DNA of 49,795 nt from Xylophilus sp. Leaf220 (GTDB taxonomy: Bacteria > Pseudomonadota > Gammaproteobacteria > Burkholderiales > Burkholderiaceae_C). Position numbers and translations under genes: made by a program. Where the stretch lies: the NCBI RefSeq assembly GCF_001421705.1, contig NZ_LMKO01000008.1, positions 19,899 through 69,693 on the forward strand. The letters run 5' to 3'. Below, piece after piece: positions 24,439 through 36,634 of this stretch. The notes beneath the pieces are model-generated. The model searched no databases and had not been told where the DNA came from. It saw only the letters and a list, made by a program, of their open reading frames with translations. Each line of letters opens with the position of its first letter. The stretch's first letter is position 1.

Positions 24439-25887
24439 TTACTTGCCGATACAAAATCGGGAGAAGATGACACCCAGCAGGTCGTCGGCACCGAATTCGC
24501 CGGTGATCGTGTTCAGCGCGTTCTGGGCAAGCCGCAACTCCTCGGCCAGCAGGTCCAGCGCCCCCGCCTGCGCGGCCAGATGGGCGGCCGCCTCCATCAG
24601 GTGGCCGTCGACCTGCCGCAGCGCCTGCACATGCCGCTCGCGGGCCAGGTACAGGCCCTCGGGCGCCGACTGCCAGCCGGCGATCTGCAGCAGCCGCCGG
24701 CGCAGGGCGTCCAGGCCGTCGCCTGTCAAAGCAGATACGCGCAGCACGTCTTCGGCCGCGGGCTGCGCGGCGCCTTCCGACAACGTCGGCCGTACAGCGC
24801 CCGGGTCGGCGGCATCGGCCTTGTTCCACAGGTGCAGCACCGGCACTTTTTCGGATACTTTCGTCGTCATGGCCGACGCCACGAGCCGGTCTCCCGCTAT
24901 GTAATCGATAGCATCGGCCCGGGTCAGGTCGTGCAGGAACAGCACCGCGTCGGCCTTGGCGATCTCGTCCCAGGCGCGGGCGATGCCGATCCGCTCCACC
25001 GCGTCGTCGCTGTCGCGCAGGCCGGCGGTGTCGACCACGTGCACCGGCACGCCTTCGATCTGGATCGTCTGCGCCACCTTGTCGCGGGTGGTGCCGGCGA
25101 TGGGCGTGACGATGGCCAGCTCTGCCCCGGCCAGCGCGTTCAGCAGCGAGGACTTGCCCGCGTTGGGCTGCCCGGCGATCACCACCGTGATGCCTTCGCG
25201 CAGCAGCGCACCCTGCCGCGCCCGCAGCAGCACCTGCGCCAGCGACTGCTGCAGTTTCGATAGCTGGCCGTCGGCGTCCGCCTTGCGCAGGAAGTCGATT
25301 TCTTCCTCGGGAAAGTCCAGCGTCGCCTCGACCAGCATCCGCAGGTGGACCAGCGCGTCACGCAGCGCCACGATCTCGGCCGAGAACGCGCCGGCCAGCG
25401 AGCGGCTGGCGCTGCGGGCCGCGGCCTCGGTGCTGGCGTCGATCAGGTCGGCCACCGCCTCGGCCTGGGCCAGGTCGAGCTTGTCGTTCAGGAAGGCGCG
25501 CTCGGTGAACTCGCCGGGGCGCGCGAGGCGCAGGCGCGGCAGGCGCGGCCGGCCGGTGGCCGGGTCGGTCTCGGCCGCGGCCTCCAGGCAGCGGGCCAGC
25601 AGCAGCTGCAGCACCACCGGGCCGCCGTGGGCCTGCAGTTCCAGCACATGCTCGGCGGTATAGGAATGCGGCGCCGTGAACCGCAGCGCGATGCCCTGGT
25701 CGATCGGCTGGCCGGCCGCGTCGCCGAACGGCACGTAGCAGGCCTCGCGCGCCGGCAGCGCGCGGCCGCACAGCGCCTGGGCGAGCGCCCCGAGGTCGGT
25801 CCCGCTGCTGATCCGCACGATGCCCACGCCGCCGCGGCCCGGAGCGGTGGCGATGGCGGCGATGGGGTCGTGGCGGTGGTCGTGCAT
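24439..25887 (-). CDS. mnmE: tRNA modification GTPase MnmE
   Basis: 482 residues. The N-terminal formyl-THF-binding domain has [19 protein letters not shown]. The inserted G domain has G1 [17 protein letters not shown]2 in GTTRD, G3 DTAG and G4 NKAD. The C-terminal FCIGK supplies the conserved Cys. It partners MnmG in U34 tRNA modification. The start at 25887 ([17 protein letters not shown]) fits the family; an upstream ATG adds 12 residues overlapping a terminator. In many bacteria mnmE directly follows yidC; here mqo lies between. A 17-bp dispersed palindrome is in frame near the G4 region (read as AIDYIAG). Confidence 0.96.
   Translation of the reverse strand: MHDHRHDPIAAIATAPGRGGVGIVRISSGTDLGALAQALCGRALPAREACYVPFGDAAGQPIDQGIALRFTAPHSYTAEHVLELQAHGGPVVLQLLLARCLEAAAETDPATGRPRLPRLRLARPGEFTERAFLNDKLDLAQAEAVADLIDASTEAAARSASRSLAGAFSAEIVALRDALVHLRMLVEATLDFPEEEIDFLRKADADGQLSKLQQSLAQVLLRARQGALLREGITVVIAGQPNAGKSSLLNALAGAELAIVTPIAGTTRDKVAQTIQIEGVPVHVVDTAGLRDSDDAVERIGIARAWDEIAKADAVLFLHDLTRADAIDYIAGDRLVASAMTTKVSEKVPVLHLWNKADAADPGAVRPTLSEGAAQPAAEDVLRVSALTGDGLDALRRRLLQIAGWQSAPEGLYLARERHVQALRQVDGHLMEAAAHLAAQAGALDLLAEELRLAQNALNTITGEFGADDLLGVIFSRFCIGK
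24896..24912 (-). repeat. 17-bp dispersed palindrome, copy 5, inside mnmE
   Basis: GCTATGTAATCGATAGC with perfect arms; the minus-strand core shares GATAGC-N-CGATT-like sequence with copy 3. In frame in mnmE. Confidence 0.8.
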
Positions 25888-25911
25888 GGGGCGATTCTCG
25901 GCGAGGGCATG

Positions 25912-25945
25912 AAAAAGCCCCACGCTGCGCAGGGCAGGGTGGGGC
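25912..25945 (-). terminator. Rho-independent terminator for mqo
   Basis: Arms GCCCCAC (25917-25923) and GTGGGGC (25939-25945); five A before the left arm become a T-run on the minus strand. It lies between mqo and mnmE. Confidence 0.75.
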
Positions 25946-25987
25946 GTGGTGCAGGCAGGGTGCTCCCGCCCGCCGCAGGTGGCCGGA

Positions 25988-27700
25988 TCAGAGCGCCTGC
26001 ATTTCCTTGTTCTGCGACCGGCCGGCAGGCACGGGCGCAGGCGGCGCCGGGGCCACCGCAGGCGTCGGCTCGGTCGATGCCTTGGAGGCCACGTCGGCCG
26101 GCACCTCCAGGTACGGCAGTGCGAGCGCGGTGCTGGTCATCCGGCGGATCTCGTTGGTGAGCGCCGGCGTGTCGTTGATCTTGCGGCCGTAGGAGGGCAC
26201 GATCTGCTGCAGGCGCGGCTTCCAGCCCGCATCGGTCATCTGCTGCGGGAAGGCCTTGGCCATCAGGTTGATCATGATGTGCGGCGCGGTGGACGCTCCC
26301 GGCGAGGCGCCCAGCAGCGCGGCGATGGTGCCGTCCTTGTCCGAGACGATCTCGGTGCCGAACTGCAGCACGGCGCCTTCCTTCGGGTCGCGCTTGATGA
26401 CCTGTACCCGCTGGCCGGCCACGGCCAGGCGCCAATCCTCCCGCTTGATGTTGGGGAAGTACTCGGCCACCGCGCGCTGGCGGTCTTCGTCGGTCAGCAC
26501 CGCCTGCTGCACCAGGTACTTCACCAGGTCCAGGTTGTGGATGCCCACCCGCAGCATTCCGCCCAGGTTGTCGTGGTTGACCGACGAGAACAGGTCGAAC
26601 CACGAGCCCTGCTTCAGGAACTTGGTCGATTGCAGCGCGAACGGGCCGAAGAGCACCACGTCCTTGCCGTCGAGCTTGCGGGCGTCGAGGTGCGGCACCG
26701 ACATCGGCGGCGAGCCCTCGGCGGCCTTGCCGTAGGCCTTGACCGTGTGGCGGGCGGTGAGCGCCGGGTTCTCGATGGCGAGCCATTCGCCGCCGACCGG
26801 AAAGCCGGCGTAGTCGCGCGACTCGGGAATGCCGGAGGCCTGCAGCATCTTGAGTGCCGCACCGCCCGCGCCCACGAAGACGAACTTGGCCTTGACCGTC
26901 TTTTCCCTGGCGCCGTCGGCCAGGTTGGCGACGGTCACGTTCCAGGTCTTGTCGTCGTTCTGGCGCAGTGCTCGCACCTCGTGCTGCAGGGTGAGCCTGA
27001 AGTTGGGCGACTGCTGCAGGCTGCGCACCAGCTGGTTGGTGACGCTGCCGAAGTCGACGTCGGTGCCCAGCGGCATGTAGGTGGCGGCCACCTTCTGCTG
27101 CGGGTCGCGCCCCTCGATCAGGAGCGGCGCCCACTGGGCGATCCTGGCTTGGTCCTCGGTGTACTCCATGCCGTAGAAGAGCGGGTTCTTCGTCAGCGCG
27201 GCATGGCGCTTCTTCAGGTATTCGATGTTGGCGTCGCCCCAGACGAAGCTCATGTGCGGCGTGGCGTTCACGAAGCTCGCGGGCTTCTGCAGGTGGCCGC
27301 GGCCGATCTGATGAGCCCAGAACTGGCGCGAGATCTCGAACTGCTCGGCGATCGCCACCGCGCGCTTGGTCTCGATCGAGCCGTCGGGCAGCTCGGGCGT
27401 GTAGTTCAGTTCGGCGAAGCCCGAGTGGCCGGTGCCGGCGTTGTTCCAGCCGTTGGAGCTTTCCAGCGCCACGCCGTCGAGGCGCTCGAACACCTCGATC
27501 TTCCAGTCGGGCTGCAGCTCCTGCAGGTAGGTGGCGAGCGTGGCGCTCATCACGCCGGCCCCCACCAGCACCACGTCGACGGGCTGGTCGTTCTCGGCGG
27601 CGGGCACCGAGCGGGGGAAGAGCGGCCAGTACAGGAAGAGTACCGCCGCGACGACCAGCGCCATGGCGGCGCCGGTCGAGACCTTGATCGACTTTTTCAT
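25988..27700 (-). CDS. mqo: Malate:quinone oxidoreductase
   Basis: 570-residue Mqo. An N-terminal hydrophobic segment (about 9-27) precedes the FAD-binding motif [17 protein letters not shown] (43-59). Family blocks include [27 protein letters not shown], and [10 protein letters not shown] near the C-terminus. It oxidises malate to oxaloacetate and passes electrons to quinone at the membrane. The N-terminal signal or anchor sequence and the Pro/Ala-rich C-terminal tail (from about 535) are additions to the E. coli-type enzyme. It is flanked by terminators on both sides and lies between yidC and mnmE, so it is probably an independent transcription unit. Confidence 0.93.
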   Translation of the reverse strand: MKKSIKVSTGAAMALVVAAVLFLYWPLFPRSVPAAENDQPVDVVLVGAGVMSATLATYLQELQPDWKIEVFERLDGVALESSNGWNNAGTGHSGFAELNYTPELPDGSIETKRAVAIAEQFEISRQFWAHQIGRGHLQKPASFVNATPHMSFVWGDANIEYLKKRHAALTKNPLFYGMEYTEDQARIAQWAPLLIEGRDPQQKVAATYMPLGTDVDFGSVTNQLVRSLQQSPNFRLTLQHEVRALRQNDDKTWNVTVANLADGAREKTVKAKFVFVGAGGAALKMLQASGIPESRDYAGFPVGGEWLAIENPALTARHTVKAYGKAAEGSPPMSVPHLDARKLDGKDVVLFGPFALQSTKFLKQGSWFDLFSSVNHDNLGGMLRVGIHNLDLVKYLVQQAVLTDEDRQRAVAEYFPNIKREDWRLAVAGQRVQVIKRDPKEGAVLQFGTEIVSDKDGTIAALLGASPGASTAPHIMINLMAKAFPQQMTDAGWKPRLQQIVPSYGRKINDTPALTNEIRRMTSTALALPYLEVPADVASKASTEPTPAVAPAPPAPVPAGRSQNKEMQAL

Positions 27701-27901
27701 ATTTCTGAGTTGGAGAACTGCGGAGAAAGGCTGCGGCGAAAATGCGCAGCGAGGGGATTGCCTAGCAGACGCTGAGGCCCTTGGGTAGCCGGGATTGTCC
27801 CACCATCGCCGCCGGCACCCCGGGAAAACCCCAGCGCGGGTGCCGGTGTTGCGCCAACCCCGGCCGGGTGCGCGGCGCTGCCCCGCAGTGGCGCGACCAT
27901 G

Positions 27902-27937
27902 AAAAAAGGCCGCCCGACCTGTCGGTCGTGGCGGCCT
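27902..27937 (-). terminator. Rho-independent terminator for the rpmH-rnpA-yidD-yidC operon
   Basis: Outer arms AGGCCGCC (27907-27914) and GGCGGCCT (27930-27937), inner arms CGACC and GGTCG, one bulged T. Six A at 27902-27907 form the minus-strand T-run. Confidence 0.88.
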
Positions 27938-27961
27938 CGTCGGCGCAGTGCCGGGTGCGGC

Positions 27962-29668
27962 TTACTTGAACTTCGGCAGGTTGAACTGCGGCGGCACGCC
28001 CATGCGGGTGTTGATGATCCACTGCTGCGCGATCGACAGAATGTTGTTCGTCAGCCAGTACAGCACCAGGCCCGCCGGGAAGAAGAAGAACATCACGCTG
28101 AAGGCCAGCGGCATGATCCACATCAGCTTGGCCTGCATCGGATCGGGCGGCGTCGGGTTCAGCGCGGTCTGCAGCAGGCTGGTGGCGGTCATCAGCAGCG
28201 GCATGATGAAGAACGGATCGGGTGCCGACAGGTCCTGGATCCACAGGATCCACGGCGCGCCGCGCATCTCGACGCTGGAGAGCAGCACCCAGTAGAGCGA
28301 GATGAACACCGGGATCTGGATCACGATCGGGAAGCAGCCGCCCATCGGGTTGACCTTCTCGGTGCGGTAGATGGCCATCATCTCCTTCTGCATCTCGGCC
28401 GGCTTGTCCTTGAGCCGCTCTCGCATCGCCATGATCTTCGGGTTGATCGCCTTCATCTTGGCCATGCTGGCGTACGCCTTGGCATTGAGCCAGTAGAAGG
28501 CCGCCTTCAGCAGGAACACCAGGGCCACGATCGACCAGCCCCAGTTGTGCAGCACGCCGTGCAGCTTGTCGAGCAGCCAGTAGAGCGGCTTGGCCAGGAT
28601 GGTCAGCCAGCCGTAGTCCTTCACCAGCTCCAGGCCGGGGGCCAGGGCTTCGAGCTTCTTCTCTTCCTGCGGGCCGGCGTAGAAGGTGGCGTCCACCGTC
28701 TTGCGGGCGCCCGGGGCCAGTTCGCCCAGCGGCGTGATCATGCCGACGGCGTAGAGGTTGTTGTCCACCTTGCGCATGAACAGGTCGCGCTGCACGCCGT
28801 CGGGCAGCATCCAGGCGGTGGCGAAGTAGTGTTGCACCATCGCGACGTAGCCGTTGCTGGCCTGCTTCTCGATGTCGACCTTGTTCTCCTCGATCTTCTT
28901 GAACTCGACCTTCTGGTACTTCTTGGCTTCGGTGTAGATCGCCGGGCCGGTGAAGGTGGAGTAGAACGACGACTCGCCCGGCGGCTTGTTGCCGTCGCGC
29001 ACCAGCTGCAGGTAGAGCTGCGGCGACACCGGGGCAGCGGTGTTGTTGACCACTTCCTGCTTCACGTCGATCGCGTAGCTGCCGCGCTTCAGGGTATAGG
29101 TCTTGATCAGCTTGACGCCGTCGGTCTCGGGCGATTCGAAGCGCACTTCCAGCGTGTCCTGGCCGTCGGCCAGGGTGCGCGGGCCGGGGACCAGGGTCAT
29201 CGGCGACTTGTGGGTGGGGAAGTTGGTCCCGCCGATCAGGCCGGTCTGGGCCACGTAGACGCGGTTCTTGCTCTCGTCGAGCAGCAGGAAGTTGTCGTCC
29301 TTGTGCTCGAAATCGCCGTGCAGCAGCAGCTCGCCCTGCACCAGCGTGCCGCCGGCACTGTCGAACACCAGGCGGAACACGTCGGTGCGCACCTCGGTCC
29401 GCTCGTGCGGCACGGTGGTGGCCGCCGGCGGCAGCGCGGTGCCGCCGGCCGTGACCGCGCCCCCGCTGGTGGTGGGCGTGGAGGCCACGGTCGGCACGCT
29501 GGAGGCGCCTTCCTGGCGGCCGGCGTCGGGCGACGGCGCGGTGGCGACCGGCGTGGTCGTGGGGAAGAAAGTGGGCTGGTGTCCGTTGTGGATCTGCCAC
29601 TTGTCCCACAGCAGCACCATGGAAAAGCCAAAGATCACCCACAGGACGGTGCGACGGATGTCGTTCAT
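27962..29668 (-). CDS. yidC: Membrane protein insertase YidC
   Basis: 568-residue YidC of the Gram-negative type. The N-terminal anchor (RRTVLWVIFGFSMVLLW) is followed by a Pro/Thr/Ala-rich linker and the large periplasmic domain (about 85-350). The five-helix insertase core includes PVFISLYWVLLSSVEMRGAP and MPLLMTATSLLQ. It inserts membrane proteins alone or with SecYEG. Its ATG overlaps the yidD stop by 4 bases, showing tight coupling. A strong terminator follows, so mqo and mnmE are separate from it. Confidence 0.96.
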   Translation of the reverse strand: MNDIRRTVLWVIFGFSMVLLWDKWQIHNGHQPTFFPTTTPVATAPSPDAGRQEGASSVPTVASTPTTSGGAVTAGGTALPPAATTVPHERTEVRTDVFRLVFDSAGGTLVQGELLLHGDFEHKDDNFLLLDESKNRVYVAQTGLIGGTNFPTHKSPMTLVPGPRTLADGQDTLEVRFESPETDGVKLIKTYTLKRGSYAIDVKQEVVNNTAAPVSPQLYLQLVRDGNKPPGESSFYSTFTGPAIYTEAKKYQKVEFKKIEENKVDIEKQASNGYVAMVQHYFATAWMLPDGVQRDLFMRKVDNNLYAVGMITPLGELAPGARKTVDATFYAGPQEEKKLEALAPGLELVKDYGWLTILAKPLYWLLDKLHGVLHNWGWSIVALVFLLKAAFYWLNAKAYASMAKMKAINPKIMAMRERLKDKPAEMQKEMMAIYRTEKVNPMGGCFPIVIQIPVFISLYWVLLSSVEMRGAPWILWIQDLSAPDPFFIMPLLMTATSLLQTALNPTPPDPMQAKLMWIMPLAFSVMFFFFPAGLVLYWLTNNILSIAQQWIINTRMGVPPQFNLPKFK

Positions 29669-29967
29669 GAAGACTTCTTCTCGGAAGGGGGAACGGAAGG
29701 GGAAACGCAGGTGTCGCCACGGGCCGCGGCCCAGGCGAAGAATTTCGGCGGCGCCTCGGGCACCGGGTCGCAGCCGCCCTGGCACCAGGGTTGGCAGCGG
29801 GCGATGCGCCGCAGGGTGAGGTAGGTGCCGGCCGCCGCGCCGTGGCGCTCCAGCGCCTCCAGCGAATAGACCGAACAGGTGGGCTCGAAACGGCAGTCGC
29901 CGCCGATCCAGGGGCTCAGCAGCAGCCGGTAGCCGCGCACCGCGGCCATCAGGACACGGCGCATCAT
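29665..29967 (-). CDS. yidD: Membrane protein insertion efficiency factor YidD
   Basis: 100-residue YidD. The small cysteine-rich family signature is clear: RGYRLLLSPWIGGDCRFEPTC, then YSLEALERHG and RRIARCQPWCQGGCDPVP. It is membrane-associated through an amphipathic N-terminal helix. Its start overlaps the rnpA stop (29964-29967) and its stop overlaps the yidC start, so the three are translated as a coupled series. Confidence 0.95.
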   Translation of the reverse strand: MMRRVLMAAVRGYRLLLSPWIGGDCRFEPTCSVYSLEALERHGAAAGTYLTLRRIARCQPWCQGGCDPVPEAPPKFFAWAAARGDTCVSPSVPPSEKKSS

Positions 29968-30461
29968 GCCGCAGCGCGCGCCGCGCCCCGGGCCGGTGCC
30001 GCGCCCACCGCCGGCGCAGCCGCGGCAGCACCCGCGACCAACGGAAGCGTGGCCACCCGGGCGAGCAGCTGCTGCAGCTCTTCCCGCACCGCGCGCTTGA
30101 GCTGGTCCGAGGTGGCGCTGACGAACACCTTGCGGTCGAACGCGGTGCGCAGCCGCACCACGTAGCCGGCCTGCGGCATGCGCAGGCAGCGCTCTCCGGC
30201 GACGGTGTAGATCTGCCGCTTGATCGCGTTGCGCGTCACCGCCCGGCGCGCCCAGCGCTTGGGCACGAGCGCACCCAGCCAGACGTCGGGCATCGAGAAC
30301 AGGGGGAGGGGCGCGGCCGAAGGAGCTTCGGCCTCCGCACCGGCCGATGCCGGCAAGGCGGCATCGAGCACCAGACGGTGCAGCGCGAAATGCGGCGTAC
30401 GCGAGACGATGCCGCCGGCCATGACGGCCTGGAACTGCGGACGTGTCTTCAGGCGCTGCAT
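29964..30461 (-). CDS. rnpA: Ribonuclease P protein component
   Basis: 165-residue RnpA, longer than the E. coli protein (119). The conserved basic RNR-type segment ARRAVTRNAIKRQIY is present and binds the P RNA and pre-tRNA leader. Extra length comes from a Ser/Ala/Glu-rich insert near residues 38-55 and an Ala/Pro-rich C-terminal tail of about 25 residues. It cleaves 5' leaders of pre-tRNAs with the RNA subunit. It is downstream of rpmH with a structured 218-bp intercistronic region. Confidence 0.94.
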   Translation of the reverse strand: MQRLKTRPQFQAVMAGGIVSRTPHFALHRLVLDAALPASAGAEAEAPSAAPLPLFSMPDVWLGALVPKRWARRAVTRNAIKRQIYTVAGERCLRMPQAGYVVRLRTAFDRKVFVSATSDQLKRAVREELQQLLARVATLPLVAGAAAAAPAVGAAPARGAARAAA

Positions 30462-30585
30462 GCGCTCATCCCGGCCGAAAAGGCGAAAGGACGACCACAG
30501 GCAGGATTGGAAACACGCGGCACACCGGCAACGGACCGGAAAATATCCAACAGGGCAAGAAGGTGTGAAGAAATCGTAGCGAGCG

Positions 30586-30660
30586 GCCTGAGCCTGCGCC
30601 GAGGAACGGAGCCGTACTTTCGTACGGTGAGTACCGCAGGTGCGGGATCGGGCCGCGCAG
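30586..30660 (-). other. Structured intercistronic region between rpmH and rnpA
   Basis: A perfect hairpin (CCGTAC 30612-30617, GTACGG 30622-30627, loop TTTC) lies at the centre of a larger imperfect inverted repeat. The outer arms are GCGGCCTGAGCC near 30588 and GCGGGATCGGGCCGC near 30643. No open frame with ribosomal or other protein similarity covers it. Confidence 0.6.
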
Positions 30661-30679
30661 TAGATTTATTCGCGCCTTC

Positions 30680-30814
30680 TTAGGCGGCGAGGCGCTTGCG
30701 GCCCTTGGCCCGGCGTGCGTTGATGACGGCACGGCCGCCACGGGTCTTCATGCGGACGAGGAAGCCGTGGGTGCGGGCGCGGCGGATCTTGGAGGGTTGG
30801 TATGTGCGCTTCAT
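30680..30814 (-). CDS. rpmH: 50S ribosomal protein L34
   Basis: 44-residue L34, reading [18 protein letters not shown] onward and ending KGRKRLAA, a textbook sequence. The ATG at 30814 has AAGGA about 12 bases upstream. It is the first gene of the minus-strand operon with rnpA, yidD and yidC and is divergent from dnaA across the probable origin. Confidence 0.98.
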   Translation of the reverse strand: MKRTYQPSKIRRARTHGFLVRMKTRGGRAVINARRAKGRKRLAA

Positions 30815-31037
30815 GACAATCTATCCTTGGAAAGCAGTTTCAGTGGAGGGCCCCTGAACGCTTTTCAGGGAAACCCATGATTATCATCAAACTCGGGTGT
30901 TCTGGCAATGCATGGCCCCAGACAGGCCACGGCCACAGGCCGCGGGCGGCCCGCCGCGCATTGTGGACAAGGCGTTGATAATTTAGAATCCGGCGGTTTG
31001 ACCCCCGTGTCTATCCACACGGCACCGCCTGCCCCAT
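30815..31037. other. Probable chromosomal origin region (rpmH-dnaA intergenic)
   Basis: A 223-bp gap with divergent rpmH and dnaA. It has two one-mismatch DnaA boxes (TGTGGACAA at 30962-30970, read TTGTCCACA on the minus strand; CTATCCACA at 31011-31019) and locally AT-rich stretches (GATTATCATCAAA near 30878; GATAATTTAGAAT near 30977). Core genes point away on both sides, and parS sites lie 20 kb away. The two boxes are few for a full origin, so part of oriC may lie elsewhere, for example between dnaA and dnaN. Confidence 0.55.
30961..30989 (+). promoter_or_regulatory. Possible dnaA promoter overlapping a DnaA box
   Basis: TTGTGG (30961-30966), 17-bp spacer, TAGAAT (30984-30989). The -35 is weak. 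It overlaps the DnaA box at 30962-30970, which would allow DnaA to repress its own gene. Confidence 0.45.
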
Positions 31038-32450
<1,413 letters not shown>

Positions 32451-32538
32451 CCCCCAGGCTGCGCGCTTCGCGTCTTCGCCACCCCCCTTTCAGGGGGCAA
32501 CACCGGTGGACCGGCAAAGCCGGATCCACGGTGTTTCC
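32451..32538 (+). repeat. 88-bp dispersed element, copy B, abutting the dnaA stop
   Basis: Begins CCCCCAGGCTGCGC at the base after the TAA of dnaA. A long hairpin pairs 32500-32504 with 32530-32534, 32506-32510 (GTGGA) with 32525-32529 (TCCAC), and 32511-32515 with 32519-32523, leaving an AAA loop. In copy A the middle arm is GCGGA/TCCGC, so a U-A pair is replaced by C-G. The dnaN promoter must lie in or after it. Confidence 0.85.
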
Positions 32539-32652
32539 GGAAGTGGCTGGTGATCGCAGGAAGCGCCCCTAAAACCGGCGAAAATGACGGGCTGGCCGCG
32601 GTGAGGGGTTGGCCCTACACACCACAGAAATCGCTTTGGAGAAGAGGTTGAA

Positions 32653-33774
32653 ATGATCGTCCTGAAGGCCCACCAAGAAACGCTGCTCGCGGCACTGCAG
32701 TCGGTAGCGGGCATCGTGGAGCGGCGGCATACGCTGCCCATCCTGGCCAATGTGCTGATCCGCAAGACCGGCCCCCAGGTGCAGCTGACCACCAGCGACC
32801 TGGAGATCCAGATCCGCACCCATGCCGACCTGGGGGGCGACGAGGGCAGCTTCACCACCACCATCGGCGCGCGCAAGCTGATCGACATCCTGCGCACCCT
32901 GCCGTCGGACCAGACGGTGTCGCTGGAATCGACCGGCGGCAAGCTGATCCTGAAGGGCGGCAAGAGCCGCTTCACCCTGCAGTCGCTGCCGGCCGAGGAC
33001 TTTCCGCTGGTGCAGGAGGCCGCCAACTTCGGCCCCGCCTTCAGCGTGCCGCAGAAGACCCTGAAGCGCCTGCTCTCCCAGGTGAGCTTCGCGATGGCGG
33101 TGCACGACATCCGCTACTACCTCAACGGCATCCTGTTCGTGGCCGAGGGCAAGCAGCTGGCCCTGGTCGCGACCGACGGCCACCGCCTGGCCTACGCCGC
33201 CGCCACGCTCGACGTCGAGGTGCCCAAGCAGGAGGTCATCCTGCCGCGCAAGACGGTGCTGGAGCTGCAGCGCCTCCTCAGCGACGCGGGCGATGCCGAG
33301 AACCCGCCGCGCATCGAGATGCAGTTCGCCAACAACCAGGCCAAGTTCGCCTTCGGCGGCATGGAGTTCGTCACCAAGCTGGTCGAGGGCAAGTTCCCCG
33401 ACTACAACCGCGTGATCCCGAAGAACCACAAGAACAGCGTGACCCTGGGCCGCGCGCCGTTCCTGGGCAGCCTGCAGCGCACCGCCATCCTGACCAGCGA
33501 GAAGTTCAAGGGCGTGCGGCTGAACCTGGAGCCCGGCACGCTGCGGGTGGCCAGCAACAACGCCGAGCAGGAAGAGGCGCAGGACGAGCTCGACATCGAC
33601 TACGGCGGCGACACGATCGAGATCGGCTTCAACGTCACCTACCTGATCGACGCGCTGGCCAACATGCAGCAGGACATGGTCACGCTGGAGCTGTCGGATT
33701 CCAACAGCTCGGCGCTGCTCACCATCCCCGAGAACGCCGACTTCAAGTACGTCGTGATGCCGATGCGCATCTGA
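32653..33774 (+). CDS. dnaN: DNA polymerase III beta subunit (sliding clamp)
   Basis: 373-residue beta clamp starting MIVLKAHQETLLAALQ, with the conserved VERRHTLPILANVLI block, and ending in the family pattern YVVMPMRI. The length is normal. It encircles DNA as a dimer and tethers polymerase III and other partners. A strong GGAGAAGAGG stretch lies just upstream of the ATG. It is second in the dnaA-dnaN-gyrB series. A palindromic repeat separates it from gyrB. Confidence 0.98.
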   Translation: MIVLKAHQETLLAALQSVAGIVERRHTLPILANVLIRKTGPQVQLTTSDLEIQIRTHADLGGDEGSFTTTIGARKLIDILRTLPSDQTVSLESTGGKLILKGGKSRFTLQSLPAEDFPLVQEAANFGPAFSVPQKTLKRLLSQVSFAMAVHDIRYYLNGILFVAEGKQLALVATDGHRLAYAAATLDVEVPKQEVILPRKTVLELQRLLSDAGDAENPPRIEMQFANNQAKFAFGGMEFVTKLVEGKFPDYNRVIPKNHKNSVTLGRAPFLGSLQRTAILTSEKFKGVRLNLEPGTLRVASNNAEQEEAQDELDIDYGGDTIEIGFNVTYLIDALANMQQDMVTLELSDSNSSALLTIPENADFKYVVMPMRI

Positions 33775-33804
33775 CCGCCGCCCGTACGCGTGTTTTGACA
33801 GATT

Positions 33805-36534
<2,730 letters not shown>

Positions 36535-36634
36535 CCGCGGCTGAACGGGCCTTTTGGATGCGACGGCCATCGTTGCGACCAGCGAAGGATCGCGCAATGC
36601 GAAGCCCGTTTCGTTCTTCGTTAAAGAGGCCACC

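Noticed and set aside
32539-32652. Second origin candidate between dnaA and dnaN
   Set aside because: No DnaA boxes were recognised there; most of the gap is taken by the 88-bp dispersed element.
36535-36634. Attachment site or insertion boundary between gyrB and hsdR
   Set aside because: No direct repeat pair, integrase or tRNA was found at either end of the restriction locus.
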